Shown in pieces: positions 1-11,978 of a stretch of DNA of 64,000 bases. This stretch comes from Streptomyces sp. Y2F8-2 (GTDB taxonomy: Bacteria; Actinomycetota; Actinomycetes; Streptomycetales; Streptomycetaceae). Made by a program: the position numbers and the translations under genes. The stretch covers positions 186,001 to 250,000 of the forward strand of contig NZ_BNGS01000003.1 of the NCBI RefSeq assembly GCF_014905555.1, read 5' to 3'. A model generated the notes under the pieces. The model did no database searches, was not told the DNA's origin, and saw only the letters and a program-made list of their open reading frames with translations. How positions within the stretch are numbered: position 1 is the first letter of the stretch; the number at the start of each line of letters is the position of its first letter.

Positions 1-755
1 GGAGCGACGCGGCCACTGCCCGGCTTGGGAGGCGCCGCCCGACCCCGGCCCCGGGGCGGGCCCCGGCCCCTGAGCCGGGCCCCGGCCACGCCTCGGCCCG
101 GGTCACGGCCCCCGCCACGCCCCGGCCTGGGCCACGCCCCGGCCCCCGCCACGCCCCGGCCTGGGCCACGCCCCGGCCTGGGCTCCGGCCCTGAGCCCGG
201 GCCACGCTCCGGCCCTGGCCCGGCCCAGGGAGCTGGCGCCTGGGGCCCCTGTCGGGCGGTGCCGGGGCGGGGGCCGGGGTCACCCGGATGCACGCCCCGG
301 ATGCGGTGCGCCCCTCGCCGAGCCCCTCCGAACAGCATTCACCCGGACGCCGTAACCCCCCGCCACCGATCCCTCGCACGCCTCACCCTCAAGGCTGTAA
401 CGCGAAGGCACCGAGGTGCGATCATCCATCCGGGTGGTCGCTCTTCGGCGTTCCGGGGGGTCCGGTGGCGGCTGCCTTGCGTGCGTCGCCGTGGGGGGTA
501 TGGTGATCTTCGGTCGTGCCTCCCGAGGGCCCCGGTGACAGGTCGAACGTGACGATGGCAGCACCCGGTTTGGGCAAGGGGGGCCTTGACGAACCGCACG
601 CAGCGCGCAATTCTCAGGACGCGTCGTCACAACGATCCGGATCCGAGGCATGGATCGACGACGAAGAGGGCAGTATCGATGTGCATCGAAGGCGTGGCGT
701 GCCGCAGGTGTTGAGGGACAACGAGGGCCTCCAGGGGATGCCTGAAAACCCGCAC
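1..755. other. Long spacer upstream of the rpoB promoter, no convincing gene
   Basis: Several open frames cross this stretch on both strands, but all are proline/arginine-rich low-complexity translations with no recognisable domain. The first third is a degenerate GC-rich repeat. In Streptomyces the gene before rpoB is rplL, so this is probably the rplL-rpoB spacer, unusually long or expanded here. I see no RNA gene in it. Confidence 0.5.
84..220. repeat. Degenerate GC-rich direct repeats (GCCACGCCCCGGCC units)
   Basis: The unit GCCACGCCCCGGCC, often followed by TGGG, recurs about six times with small changes, starting near positions 85, 114, 131, 149, 166 and 201. The spacing is irregular (about 15 to 35 bases), so this is not a clean tandem array. 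It lies far upstream of the rpoB promoter. No function is evident. Expansion by replication slippage is the simplest reading. Confidence 0.6.
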
Positions 756-784
756 TGGACATCAGTGTGCCTTGTGGCTACACT
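756..784 (+). promoter_or_regulatory. Probable rpoBC promoter
   Basis: A -35-like TGGACA (756-761) is separated by 17 bases from TACACT (779-784), a good match to Streptomyces vegetative promoters. It would give rpoB a leader of about 155 bases. From memory the sequence around it resembles the region ahead of rpoB in other streptomycetes. Not verified by alignment. Confidence 0.6.
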
Positions 785-946
785 GACCCTTTGCGCTGCC
801 TGTTAGCTGCCTCCTGCCCGTCACCAGGAGCACGCCCCACGCTTGAGCACCGAGCATAAGAGTCTCTGACCTGAGGCTTTCCATCTCTGTGCCCGGCGGG
901 GACCGGGACGCGCGTAGTGAGTCCGAGCCCTCGGAAGGACCCCCTC

Positions 947-3900
947 TTGGCCGCCTCGCGCAACGCCTCGACCGCGAATACGAACAACGGCGCCAGCACC
1001 GCCCCGCTGCGCATCTCCTTTGCAAAGATCAAGGAGCCCCTCGAGGTTCCGAACCTTCTCGCGCTGCAAACCGAGAGCTTCGACTGGCTGCTCGGCAACG
1101 ACGCATGGAAGGCTCGCGTCGAGGAGGCTCTGGAGAACGGTCAGGACGTCCCCACCAAGTCCGGCCTCGAGGAGATCTTCGAGGAGATCTCCCCGATCGA
1201 GGACTTCTCCGGGTCGATGTCGCTGACGTTCCGGGACCACCGCTTCGAGCCGCCGAAGAACTCGATCGACGAGTGCAAGGAGCGCGACTTCACCTACGCC
1301 GCGCCCCTCTTCGTCACGGCCGAGTTCACCAACAACGAGACCGGTGAGATCAAGTCCCAGACGGTCTTCATGGGCGACTTCCCGCTCATGACGAACAAGG
1401 GCACTTTCGTCATCAACGGCACCGAGCGTGTCGTGGTGTCGCAGCTGGTCCGTTCCCCCGGTGTCTACTTCGACTCCACCATCGACAAGACGTCCGACAA
1501 GGACATCTTCTCCGCCAAGATCATCCCGTCCCGGGGTGCCTGGCTGGAGATGGAGATCGACAAGCGCGACATGGTCGGTGTCCGCATCGACCGCAAGCGC
1601 AAGCAGTCCGTCACCGTCCTCCTGAAGGCGCTCGGCTGGACCACCGAGCAGATCCTCGAGGAGTTCGGCGAGTACGAGTCCATGCGCGCCACCCTGGAGA
1701 AGGACCACACCCAGGGCCAGGACGACGCGCTGCTCGACATCTACCGCAAGCTGCGCCCGGGCGAGCCCCCGACGCGTGAGGCCGCGCAGACGCTGCTCGA
1801 GAACCTCTACTTCAACCCCAAGCGCTACGACCTCGCGAAGGTCGGCCGCTACAAGGTCAACAAGAAGCTGGGTACGGACACCCCGCTGGACGCGGGCATC
1901 CTGACCGTCGAGGACATCATCGCGACGATCAAGTACCTGGTGAAGCTGCACGCCGGTGAGACCGAGACGGTCGGTGACAACGGCCAGAAGGTCGTCGTCG
2001 AGACCGACGACATCGACCACTTCGGCAACCGCCGCCTGCGCAGCGTCGGCGAGCTCATCCAGAACCAGGTCCGCACGGGTCTGGCCCGTATGGAGCGCGT
2101 CGTGCGCGAGCGCATGACCACGCAGGACGTCGAGGCGATCACGCCGCAGACCCTGATCAACATCCGGCCGGTCGTCGCCTCCATCAAGGAGTTCTTCGGC
2201 ACCAGCCAGCTGTCCCAGTTCATGGACCAGAACAACCCGCTCTCCGGGCTGACGCACAAGCGGCGTCTGTCCGCCCTGGGCCCGGGTGGTCTGTCCCGTG
2301 AGCGGGCCGGCTTCGAGGTCCGTGACGTGCACCCGTCGCACTACGGCCGCATGTGCCCGATCGAGACGCCCGAAGGCCCGAACATCGGTCTGATCGGCTC
2401 GCTCGCCACCTACGGCCGCGTGAACGCGTTCGGCTTCGTCGAGACCCCGTACCGCAAGGTCGACGAGAACGGTGTCGTCACCGAAGAGGTCCACTACCTC
2501 ACGGCCGACGAAGAGGACCGGTTCGTCATCGCCCAGGCCAACGCGCCGCTGACCGACGACCTCCGGTTCGCCGAGGCCCGAGTCCTGGTGCGCCGCCGTG
2601 GCGGTGAGGTCGACTACGTCGCCCCCGAGGACGTGGACTACATGGACGTCTCGCCGCGCCAGATGGTGTCGGTGGCGACCGCCATGATCCCCTTCCTCGA
2701 GCACGACGACGCCAACCGTGCCCTCATGGGCGCGAACATGATGCGTCAGGCCGTGCCGCTGATTAAGTCGGAGTCCCCGCTCGTCGGCACCGGCATGGAG
2801 TACCGCTCCGCCGTCGACGCCGGCGACGTCGTCAAGGCCGAGAAGGCCGGTGTGGTCCAGGAGGTGTCCGCGGACTACATCACCACGGCCAACGACGACG
2901 GCACGTACATCACGTACCGCCTGGCCAAGTTCGCCCGCTCCAACCAGGGCACCTCGGTCAACCAGAAGGTCATCGTCAACGAGGGCGACCGCGTCATCGA
3001 GGGCCAGGTCCTCGCCGACGGTCCGGCCACCCAGAACGGCGAGATGGCGCTCGGCAAGAACCTGCTGGTCGCCTTCATGCCCTGGGAAGGCCACAACTAC
3101 GAGGACGCGATCATCCTCAGCCAGCGCCTGGTCCAGGACGACGTCCTCTCCTCGATCCACATCGAGGAGCACGAGGTCGACGCCCGTGACACCAAGCTCG
3201 GCCCCGAGGAGATCACCCGGGACATCCCGAACGTCTCCGAGGAGGTCCTCGCCGACCTCGACGAGCGCGGCATCATCCGCATCGGCGCCGAGGTCATCGC
3301 GGGCGACATCCTCGTCGGCAAGGTGACCCCGAAGGGTGAGACCGAGCTGACCCCCGAGGAGCGCCTGCTGCGCGCGATCTTCGGTGAGAAGGCCCGTGAG
3401 GTCCGTGACACCTCGCTGAAGGTGCCGCACGGCGAGACCGGCAAGGTCATCGGCGTGCGCGTCTTCGACCGCGAGGAGGGCGACGAGCTGCCGCCGGGCG
3501 TGAACCAGCTGGTCCGCGTCTACGTCGCGCAGAAGCGCAAGATCACCGACGGTGACAAGCTCGCCGGCCGCCACGGCAACAAGGGTGTCATCTCGAAGAT
3601 CCTGCCCATCGAGGACATGCCGTTCCTCGAGGACGGAACTCCGGTCGACATCATCCTCAACCCGCTGGGTGTGCCGTCCCGAATGAACCCGGGACAGGTC
3701 CTGGAGATCCACCTCGGCTGGCTCGCCAGCCAGGGCTGGGACGTCTCCGGCCTGGCGGACGAGTGGGCGCAGCGCCTGCAGGCGATCGGCGCCGACCAGG
3801 TCGAACCGCGCACCAACGTCGCCACCCCGGTGTTCGACGGTGCCCGCGAGGACGAGCTGGCCGGTCTGCTGCAGCACACGCTGCCGAACCGCGACGGCGA

Positions 3901-4435
3901 CCGCATGGTCCTCCCGTCCGGCAAGGCCAGGCTGTTCGACGGCCGCTCCGGTGAGCCGTTCCCGGACCCGATCTCGGTCGGGTACATGTACATCCTGAAG
4001 CTGCACCACCTGGTCGACGACAAGCTGCACGCCCGCTCGACCGGTCCGTACTCGATGATCACCCAGCAGCCGCTGGGTGGTAAGGCCCAGTTCGGTGGCC
4101 AGCGCTTCGGCGAGATGGAGGTGTGGGCTCTCGAGGCCTACGGCGCCGCGTACGCCCTCCAGGAGCTGCTGACCATCAAGTCCGACGACGTCACCGGCCG
4201 CGTGAAGGTCTACGAGGCCATCGTCAAGGGCGAGAACATCCCCGAGCCCGGCATCCCCGAGTCCTTCAAGGTGCTCATCAAGGAGATGCAGTCGCTCTGC
4301 CTGAATGTGGAGGTGCTGTCCAGCGACGGTATGTCCATCGAGATGCGCGACACCGACGAGGACGTCTTCCGCGCTGCGGAGGAGCTCGGCATCGACCTGT
4401 CCCGGCGCGAGCCGAGCAGCGTCGAAGAGGTCTGA
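947..4435 (+). CDS. rpoB: DNA-directed RNA polymerase beta subunit
   Basis: RpoB forms one half of the RNA polymerase active-site cleft and carries the rifampicin pocket. I chose the TTG at 947, giving 1162 residues: it sits about 8 bases after a GGAAGGA ribosome-binding site and gives the N-terminus LAASRNAST, as in other Streptomyces RpoB proteins. A GTG at 917 would add ten residues but lacks a good ribosome-binding site. The rifampicin region is at about residues 418-449, from [17 protein letters not shown] onward. It has D427, H437 and S442, the wild-type, rifampicin-sensitive state. The [16 protein letters not shown] block follows it. rpoC lies 97 bases downstream after a strong hairpin. 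Confidence 0.98.
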   Translation: MAASRNASTANTNNGASTAPLRISFAKIKEPLEVPNLLALQTESFDWLLGNDAWKARVEEALENGQDVPTKSGLEEIFEEISPIEDFSGSMSLTFRDHRFEPPKNSIDECKERDFTYAAPLFVTAEFTNNETGEIKSQTVFMGDFPLMTNKGTFVINGTERVVVSQLVRSPGVYFDSTIDKTSDKDIFSAKIIPSRGAWLEMEIDKRDMVGVRIDRKRKQSVTVLLKALGWTTEQILEEFGEYESMRATLEKDHTQGQDDALLDIYRKLRPGEPPTREAAQTLLENLYFNPKRYDLAKVGRYKVNKKLGTDTPLDAGILTVEDIIATIKYLVKLHAGETETVGDNGQKVVVETDDIDHFGNRRLRSVGELIQNQVRTGLARMERVVRERMTTQDVEAITPQTLINIRPVVASIKEFFGTSQLSQFMDQNNPLSGLTHKRRLSALGPGGLSRERAGFEVRDVHPSHYGRMCPIETPEGPNIGLIGSLATYGRVNAFGFVETPYRKVDENGVVTEEVHYLTADEEDRFVIAQANAPLTDDLRFAEARVLVRRRGGEVDYVAPEDVDYMDVSPRQMVSVATAMIPFLEHDDANRALMGANMMRQAVPLIKSESPLVGTGMEYRSAVDAGDVVKAEKAGVVQEVSADYITTANDDGTYITYRLAKFARSNQGTSVNQKVIVNEGDRVIEGQVLADGPATQNGEMALGKNLLVAFMPWEGHNYEDAIILSQRLVQDDVLSSIHIEEHEVDARDTKLGPEEITRDIPNVSEEVLADLDERGIIRIGAEVIAGDILVGKVTPKGETELTPEERLLRAIFGEKAREVRDTSLKVPHGETGKVIGVRVFDREEGDELPPGVNQLVRVYVAQKRKITDGDKLAGRHGNKGVISKILPIEDMPFLEDGTPVDIILNPLGVPSRMNPGQVLEIHLGWLASQGWDVSGLADEWAQRLQAIGADQVEPRTNVATPVFDGAREDELAGLLQHTLPNRDGDRMVLPSGKARLFDGRSGEPFPDPISVGYMYILKLHHLVDDKLHARSTGPYSMITQQPLGGKAQFGGQRFGEMEVWALEAYGAAYALQELLTIKSDDVTGRVKVYEAIVKGENIPEPGIPESFKVLIKEMQSLCLNVEVLSSDGMSIEMRDTDEDVFRAAEELGIDLSRREPSSVEEV

Positions 4436-4443
4436 CGGGAGTC

Positions 4444-4473
4444 CGGCGGGCCTCCTGACCAGGAGGCCCGCCG
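4444..4473 (+). other. Strong hairpin between rpoB and rpoC
   Basis: A perfect 14-base inverted repeat (arms 4444-4457 and 4460-4473, CGGCGGGCCTCCTG and its complement) starts 8 bases after the rpoB stop codon. No T-run follows, as is usual for high-GC terminators. Because rpoC has no obvious promoter of its own, this may be an attenuator, an RNA processing site or an mRNA-stabilising structure rather than a full terminator. Confidence 0.7.
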
Positions 4474-4532
4474 ACCCCCAGGCCCCCGTTTCAGACCAAA
4501 GACTTAACGACCCTGAGAGGGATTGACGCATA

Positions 4533-8432
<3,900 letters not shown>

Positions 8433-8447
8433 GCGAGCAGCACGAAC

Positions 8448-8485
8448 CGAAGGGCGGTCACCCCGAGTGGGGTGGCCGCCCTTCG
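8448..8485. terminator. Bidirectional terminator between rpoC and the M48 protease gene
   Basis: Inverted repeat with 17-base arms (8448-8464 and 8469-8485), one mismatch and a GAGT loop. It starts 15 bases after the rpoC stop and lies 17 bases from the 3' end of the convergent protease gene, so it can serve both transcripts. Confidence 0.8.
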
Positions 8486-8501
8486 GCGTTGCCGGAGCCG
8501 C

Positions 8502-10046
8502 TCAGCGGTTGATCGCGAGGTGCGGTTCCAGGGCGCGCAGCCTCTCCTGGTGGCCGGGATGGCTGGAGAGCAGGCGGGTCAGCGCCCCGGGGGCGGCCGG
8601 CTGTTCTCCGGCCGAGGCGGCACGGTCGCGCTGCGCCGCCTCCTGGGTCTGCAGGTGCTGCAGTACCTCTGTCATCTCCTGTGCGAAACCGAGCGCGACC
8701 GCCTGTTCGTCGGCGCGCAGTTCGCTCTTGCGCGCGGTGTAGGCGAGGAAGTAGGGGGCGACGAGCAGGGAGAGGGCGATGGGCCAGTAGGCGAGCGAGA
8801 GCATGAGCGCAAAGCCCGCCAGGACGAGGAACAGGGCGGTGGCCACGAGCATGTTGATCCGGCTGGCGACGTAGACGGCGATGATGGCGAGGAAGCTCGC
8901 CACGTTCCAGGCGATCCGGCCGGGCAGCGAATACCAGTAGCCGAGCAGGCCGGCCCAGGAGTGACCGCCGGTGTGGTGGCCGAGTTCGTGCGCGAGTACG
9001 GCGGCCAGGTGGCTGCTGGGGACCTCGCCCAGCGCGTACGTCGTGACGCCGACGATGTGGCCCGCGACCGCCGCCGCGTTCAGGTCGTCGCTGTTCTCCA
9101 CCATCAGTTCGTACGTGTGGGCTTCGATGCCGGCGCGGGCGGTGACCTCGTGCCAGACCGGCTCCAGACGGGCTCGTTCGTCCGGCTCGGGGCGCCGGAG
9201 CTTCAGGACGCGGCGGGCGAAGAGCCGCTCGGTGGGCCGGTGGAAGGCGAGTCCGCCCGAGAACAGCCAGGCGGCCACGACGAGCCAGCCGACGATGTTT
9301 CCGGCGAGGGCCACGGAGATGCTGGCGACCACGGCGAAGCTCGCCACGAAGCCGGGGATGTACATGATCAGCCGGCCCCAGGCCGTGGCGTCCGCGCCTC
9401 GCTGGTGGGCGGAGATGTGTATGCGTGCGCCCTGGTGGCGGTAGTCGAGGTCGTCGGGAGCGGAGGGGCTGGTGGGAGCGGGGGCAGTGGGAGAGGCTTC
9501 GGGAGTCGGGGGAGTGAGCGGGGCGGCGGGCCGTGGCGGGTCCGGGGGTACCTCCGGGTACGCGGGCGGAGCACTGCCCGGGTACGGAGGGGCTTCGGGG
9601 CGGTGGAGGGCCGCGGCCGTCTCCGTCGGGTACGGAGGGGCTTCGGGGCGGTGGAGGGCCGCGGCCGTCTCCGTGTGGCGTGGGGCCACGGGATACGGGG
9701 GAGGCGCGGCCGCTTCGGGGTAGGGAGGTGCCTCGGCCGCTTCGGGGTAGGGCGGGGCCTCGGCCGCTTCGGGGGAGGGAGGTGCCTCGGCCGTTTCGGG
9801 GGAGGGAGGTGCCTCGGCCGCTGCCGGGTACTGGGGAGGGATGGCGCCCGGGTACTGGGGCGGTGCGGTGCCCGGGTACTGCGGTGGCCCGCCCGGGCCG
9901 CTCGCGTCCTGGACAGGGTCGCCCGGGTAGGCGGGTGGGGCTTCCGGGTACGGCGGGGGTGCCTTCGGGTGCGGGGGCGGTGGGGTGATGTCCGCGCGTT
10001 CGGAGCGGGGGGCCGACGGGGACGGCCGGTCCGGTGGCTGGGGCAT
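8502..10046 (-). CDS. M48-family membrane zinc metalloprotease with proline-rich N-terminal region
   Basis: This is an HtpX/Ste24-type membrane protease of 514 residues. The zinc-binding HELGH is at residues 353-357, and the third ligand is probably E442 in ELRADE. Two hydrophobic segments lie at about 230-285 before the active site and two more at about 381-433 after it. Residues 1 to about 205 are proline-rich, with imperfect repeats such as EAAEAPPYP, and are probably cytosolic and disordered. ATG start with a GAAGGA ribosome-binding site. It lies 27 bases after the DUF5706 gene and is the last gene of the five-gene operon. HtpX proteins degrade damaged membrane proteins. Here the context suggests a partner or effector role in cyclic-nucleotide signalling, which is inference. 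It is a plausible member of the family rather than a housekeeping HtpX because of its long N-terminal region. Confidence 0.85.
   Translation of the reverse strand: MPQPPDRPSPSAPRSERADITPPPPHPKAPPPYPEAPPAYPGDPVQDASGPGGPPQYPGTAPPQYPGAIPPQYPAAAEAPPSPETAEAPPSPEAAEAPPYPEAAEAPPYPEAAAPPPYPVAPRHTETAAALHRPEAPPYPTETAAALHRPEAPPYPGSAPPAYPEVPPDPPRPAAPLTPPTPEASPTAPAPTSPSAPDDLDYRHQGARIHISAHQRGADATAWGRLIMYIPGFVASFAVVASISVALAGNIVGWLVVAAWLFSGGLAFHRPTERLFARRVLKLRRPEPDERARLEPVWHEVTARAGIEAHTYELMVENSDDLNAAAVAGHIVGVTTYALGEVPSSHLAAVLAHELGHHTGGHSWAGLLGYWYSLPGRIAWNVASFLAIIAVYVASRINMLVATALFLVLAGFALMLSLAYWPIALSLLVAPYFLAYTARKSELRADEQAVALGFAQEMTEVLQHLQTQEAAQRDRAASAGEQPAAPGALTRLLSSHPGHQERLRALEPHLAINR
9580..9832. repeat. 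In-frame tandem repeats inside the M48 protease gene
   Basis: Two arrays lie in the part encoding the proline-rich region. A 47-base sequence is present at 9580-9626 and 9628-9674 almost without change (period 48 bases, 16 residues). A 27-base unit encoding EAAEAPPYP-like peptides runs four times from 9709 to 9816, with a decayed fifth copy. Both periods are multiples of three, so copy number can vary without breaking the frame. Confidence 0.85.
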
Positions 10047-10073
10047 GGCGGGAGTTCCTTCGGGGTGGGGACG

Positions 10074-10616
10074 TCAGCCGATGAGGAGTGCGGCGGGCAG
10101 CAGCACCGTGCCTGCGCAGAAGGCGATCAGGCCCGCGCGGATCCACTGGTGCTTGCGGGCGGCGATACGGCTCGTCTCGGTGAGAGCCGTCGTGAGTCCG
10201 GCGACGGGGTCGCCTTCGGTGTCGGCGAGCGCGGCGGACAGCAGGCCCTCGCGCGCCGCCTGCCGGACGTCGCCGAAATAGCACAGGGGCTGACCGGGGG
10301 CCCAACCGCCGCGGCTGTAGCGGGGCAGTACTGCGAGCAGCAGTGCGAGCAAGGAGAGCGCCAGGGCGAACGTTCCGGCCCACCACAGGGTGGTTCCCGC
10401 TGCCGAAAGGGACCGCGGGGTCCAGTTCCGCCCGGCCACGAGTCCGCTGAACACGCCCGCGGTCATGCCCAGCGCCGCCACCAGGACGGCCGCCTTGCTG
10501 TCGGCCCGCGCGATCTCCCCGCGCATCTCGGAGAGCAGCCGTTCGGCGACCTGGGTGCCGGGACGCGGCGGAGCCTGAGCCGATGTCCGGTGGGCAGTCG
10601 CGTCCGGAGTCGTCAT
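10074..10616 (-). CDS. DUF5706 / Pycsar-effector-type membrane protein
   Basis: A 180-residue protein that I recognise as similar to the DUF5706 family, the membrane effectors of Pycsar anti-phage systems. The family-like segment ARADSKAAVLVAALGMTAG leads into a first membrane helix at about residues 40-61. A second helix follows at about 75-97 and a third at about 159-178. In characterised Pycsar systems, a cyclase makes cUMP or cCMP on phage infection and this membrane protein then damages the inner membrane. A cyclase-domain gene lies three genes upstream in the same operon. The start codon overlaps the stop of the SPFH-like gene (ATGA), so translation is probably coupled. The family assignment is from memory. 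A profile search against the Pycsar effector family would settle it. Confidence 0.7.
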   Translation of the reverse strand: MTTPDATAHRTSAQAPPRPGTQVAERLLSEMRGEIARADSKAAVLVAALGMTAGVFSGLVAGRNWTPRSLSAAGTTLWWAGTFALALSLLALLLAVLPRYSRGGWAPGQPLCYFGDVRQAAREGLLSAALADTEGDPVAGLTTALTETSRIAARKHQWIRAGLIAFCAGTVLLPAALLIG

Positions 10617-11941
10617 GCGGACCCCGCATCCCCGGTGTGCCGCGGAGGCACGGCGGGCCCGGGCGGCTCGGCCGGCGACGGGGGCGTGTCCGGCCGGTCG
10701 GGCGGCGCGTACCCCGGGGGCGTGACGGGTGCCGCGGTGGCGTGGGGCGGCGGGGGTGTGACCGGGGACGGGCCGACGGCGGCGTACGGCGGCGGGGGTA
10801 CGGCGGGCGCGGGGCCGCCCTGAGAGTGCGGTGCCGCGGTCGCGGCCGGTACCGGTGGCTGATCGCCGTACGGCTGCCGCTGCCCGCTCGCTTCCGGCAC
10901 CGGCGCGTCGTACGGGCCCTGGGCGCCCTGCCCGTCGTACCCGCCCGGCACCGGTGTCGCCCCCGCCGGCAGCGCCGACTGCCCGTGGGGCACGGTCCCC
11001 CGGCGGCGGGCCAGGTCATCGACCGCGTGGCGGACCTGCTTGAGGGCCTCGGCCTTCTGGTAGTCCTCCAGCTCGTCGCCGCCGATGAGCTGCAACTGGG
11101 TCTGGATGAAGGACAGTTGGTCCTGCTGGATGCTGTTGATGACCAGTTGGGTGTCCTCGGGGTGCTCGGCCAGGTGGAGCGCCCAGGCGCCGACGCCGCC
11201 GTGCTGCAGGTGGTACCGGTAGAAGTTGATCTTCGCGGCCACGAGTTCCTGTTGCTGCTGCTGACGCAGGCGCTCCAGCTCGTACTGCTGCCGGGCCTTG
11301 CGCAGCTCGAACTCGTGCTCGGGGTCGAGCATCTCGGACTCGTAGCGCAGGGTCCGCTGCCGTCGCCGGTGCGCGATCGCCTCCTCGTCCGGGCGCAGCC
11401 GCACCACGCAGCTGACCGCGAGCCCGGTGCCCGCCGCGAAACCGCTTGCCTCGACCGTCTTCTGGACGGCCGCCTCGGCGGTCGCGCTGTCCTCGATGGA
11501 GTAGCGGCGGCTGACGGGCCGGGCAAGCTGCTGCAGTTCACGCTTCAGCCGTTCGGGGACGTCGCGCTCGCCGCTGCGCACGAACGCCTCCGGATCCCCG
11601 ACCCGCCAGGTCAGGTCGGCGGTCACACCGAAGGAGAACGCGTCGTCGTCGCTGGGCAGTTCGAGCTCGAGCTGCACCGGGTGGCTGCCCATGTCCACCT
11701 CGTACACCGAGGCGTAGCGACGGGTCGCCGCGTCCGTGCGGCTCGGCCGGTGCGGCGGGACGTAGGTGTCGTACGCGCCGTCCTTGGTGGCGAAGACCAG
11801 CGCGTGGTCGATCGCCATGACCGGGCGCCGGCCGGTGTAGTCGAAGCGGGAGATCGGCCGGACGGTGAGCACCGGGTCCTTCAACGTGCTGTGCCGGTCG
11901 GCTTCCTGCTGCCACTCCGGCTGACGGCGGAAGTCCGCCAT
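10613..11941 (-). CDS. SPFH/Band-7-like protein with proline-rich C-terminus
   Basis: A 442-residue protein without a signal peptide or clear membrane helix. Residues about 20-200 form a beta-rich region resembling SPFH/Band-7 domains: DPVLTVRPISRFDY, then VEVDMG-like and LTWRVGDPEAFV-type strands. Residues about 215-250 form a charged glutamine-rich coiled coil (RKARQQYELERLRQQQQQEL). The last 120 residues are rich in Pro, Ala and Gly. Such proteins build oligomeric scaffolds at membranes and often accompany membrane proteases and effectors. ATG start with a GAGGAG ribosome-binding site, 37 bases after the P-loop gene. Its stop overlaps the start of the DUF5706 gene. The domain call is moderate because the similarity is distant. 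It could be an uncharacterised actinobacterial family. Confidence 0.5.
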   Translation of the reverse strand: MADFRRQPEWQQEADRHSTLKDPVLTVRPISRFDYTGRRPVMAIDHALVFATKDGAYDTYVPPHRPSRTDAATRRYASVYEVDMGSHPVQLELELPSDDDAFSFGVTADLTWRVGDPEAFVRSGERDVPERLKRELQQLARPVSRRYSIEDSATAEAAVQKTVEASGFAAGTGLAVSCVVRLRPDEEAIAHRRRQRTLRYESEMLDPEHEFELRKARQQYELERLRQQQQQELVAAKINFYRYHLQHGGVGAWALHLAEHPEDTQLVINSIQQDQLSFIQTQLQLIGGDELEDYQKAEALKQVRHAVDDLARRRGTVPHGQSALPAGATPVPGGYDGQGAQGPYDAPVPEASGQRQPYGDQPPVPAATAAPHSQGGPAPAVPPPPYAAVGPSPVTPPPPHATAAPVTPPGYAPPDRPDTPPSPAEPPGPAVPPRHTGDAGSA

Positions 11942-11978
11942 GGGGCAACTCCTCGTGATTGCTGTGGGTCCTCGTGCG

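Noticed and set aside
25..762. Several open frames on both strands ahead of rpoB
   Set aside because: Low-complexity, proline/arginine-rich, no ribosome-binding sites and no recognisable family.
2198..2293. Possible rifampicin-resistance change in rpoB
   Set aside because: The resistance region has the wild-type residues D427, H437 and S442.
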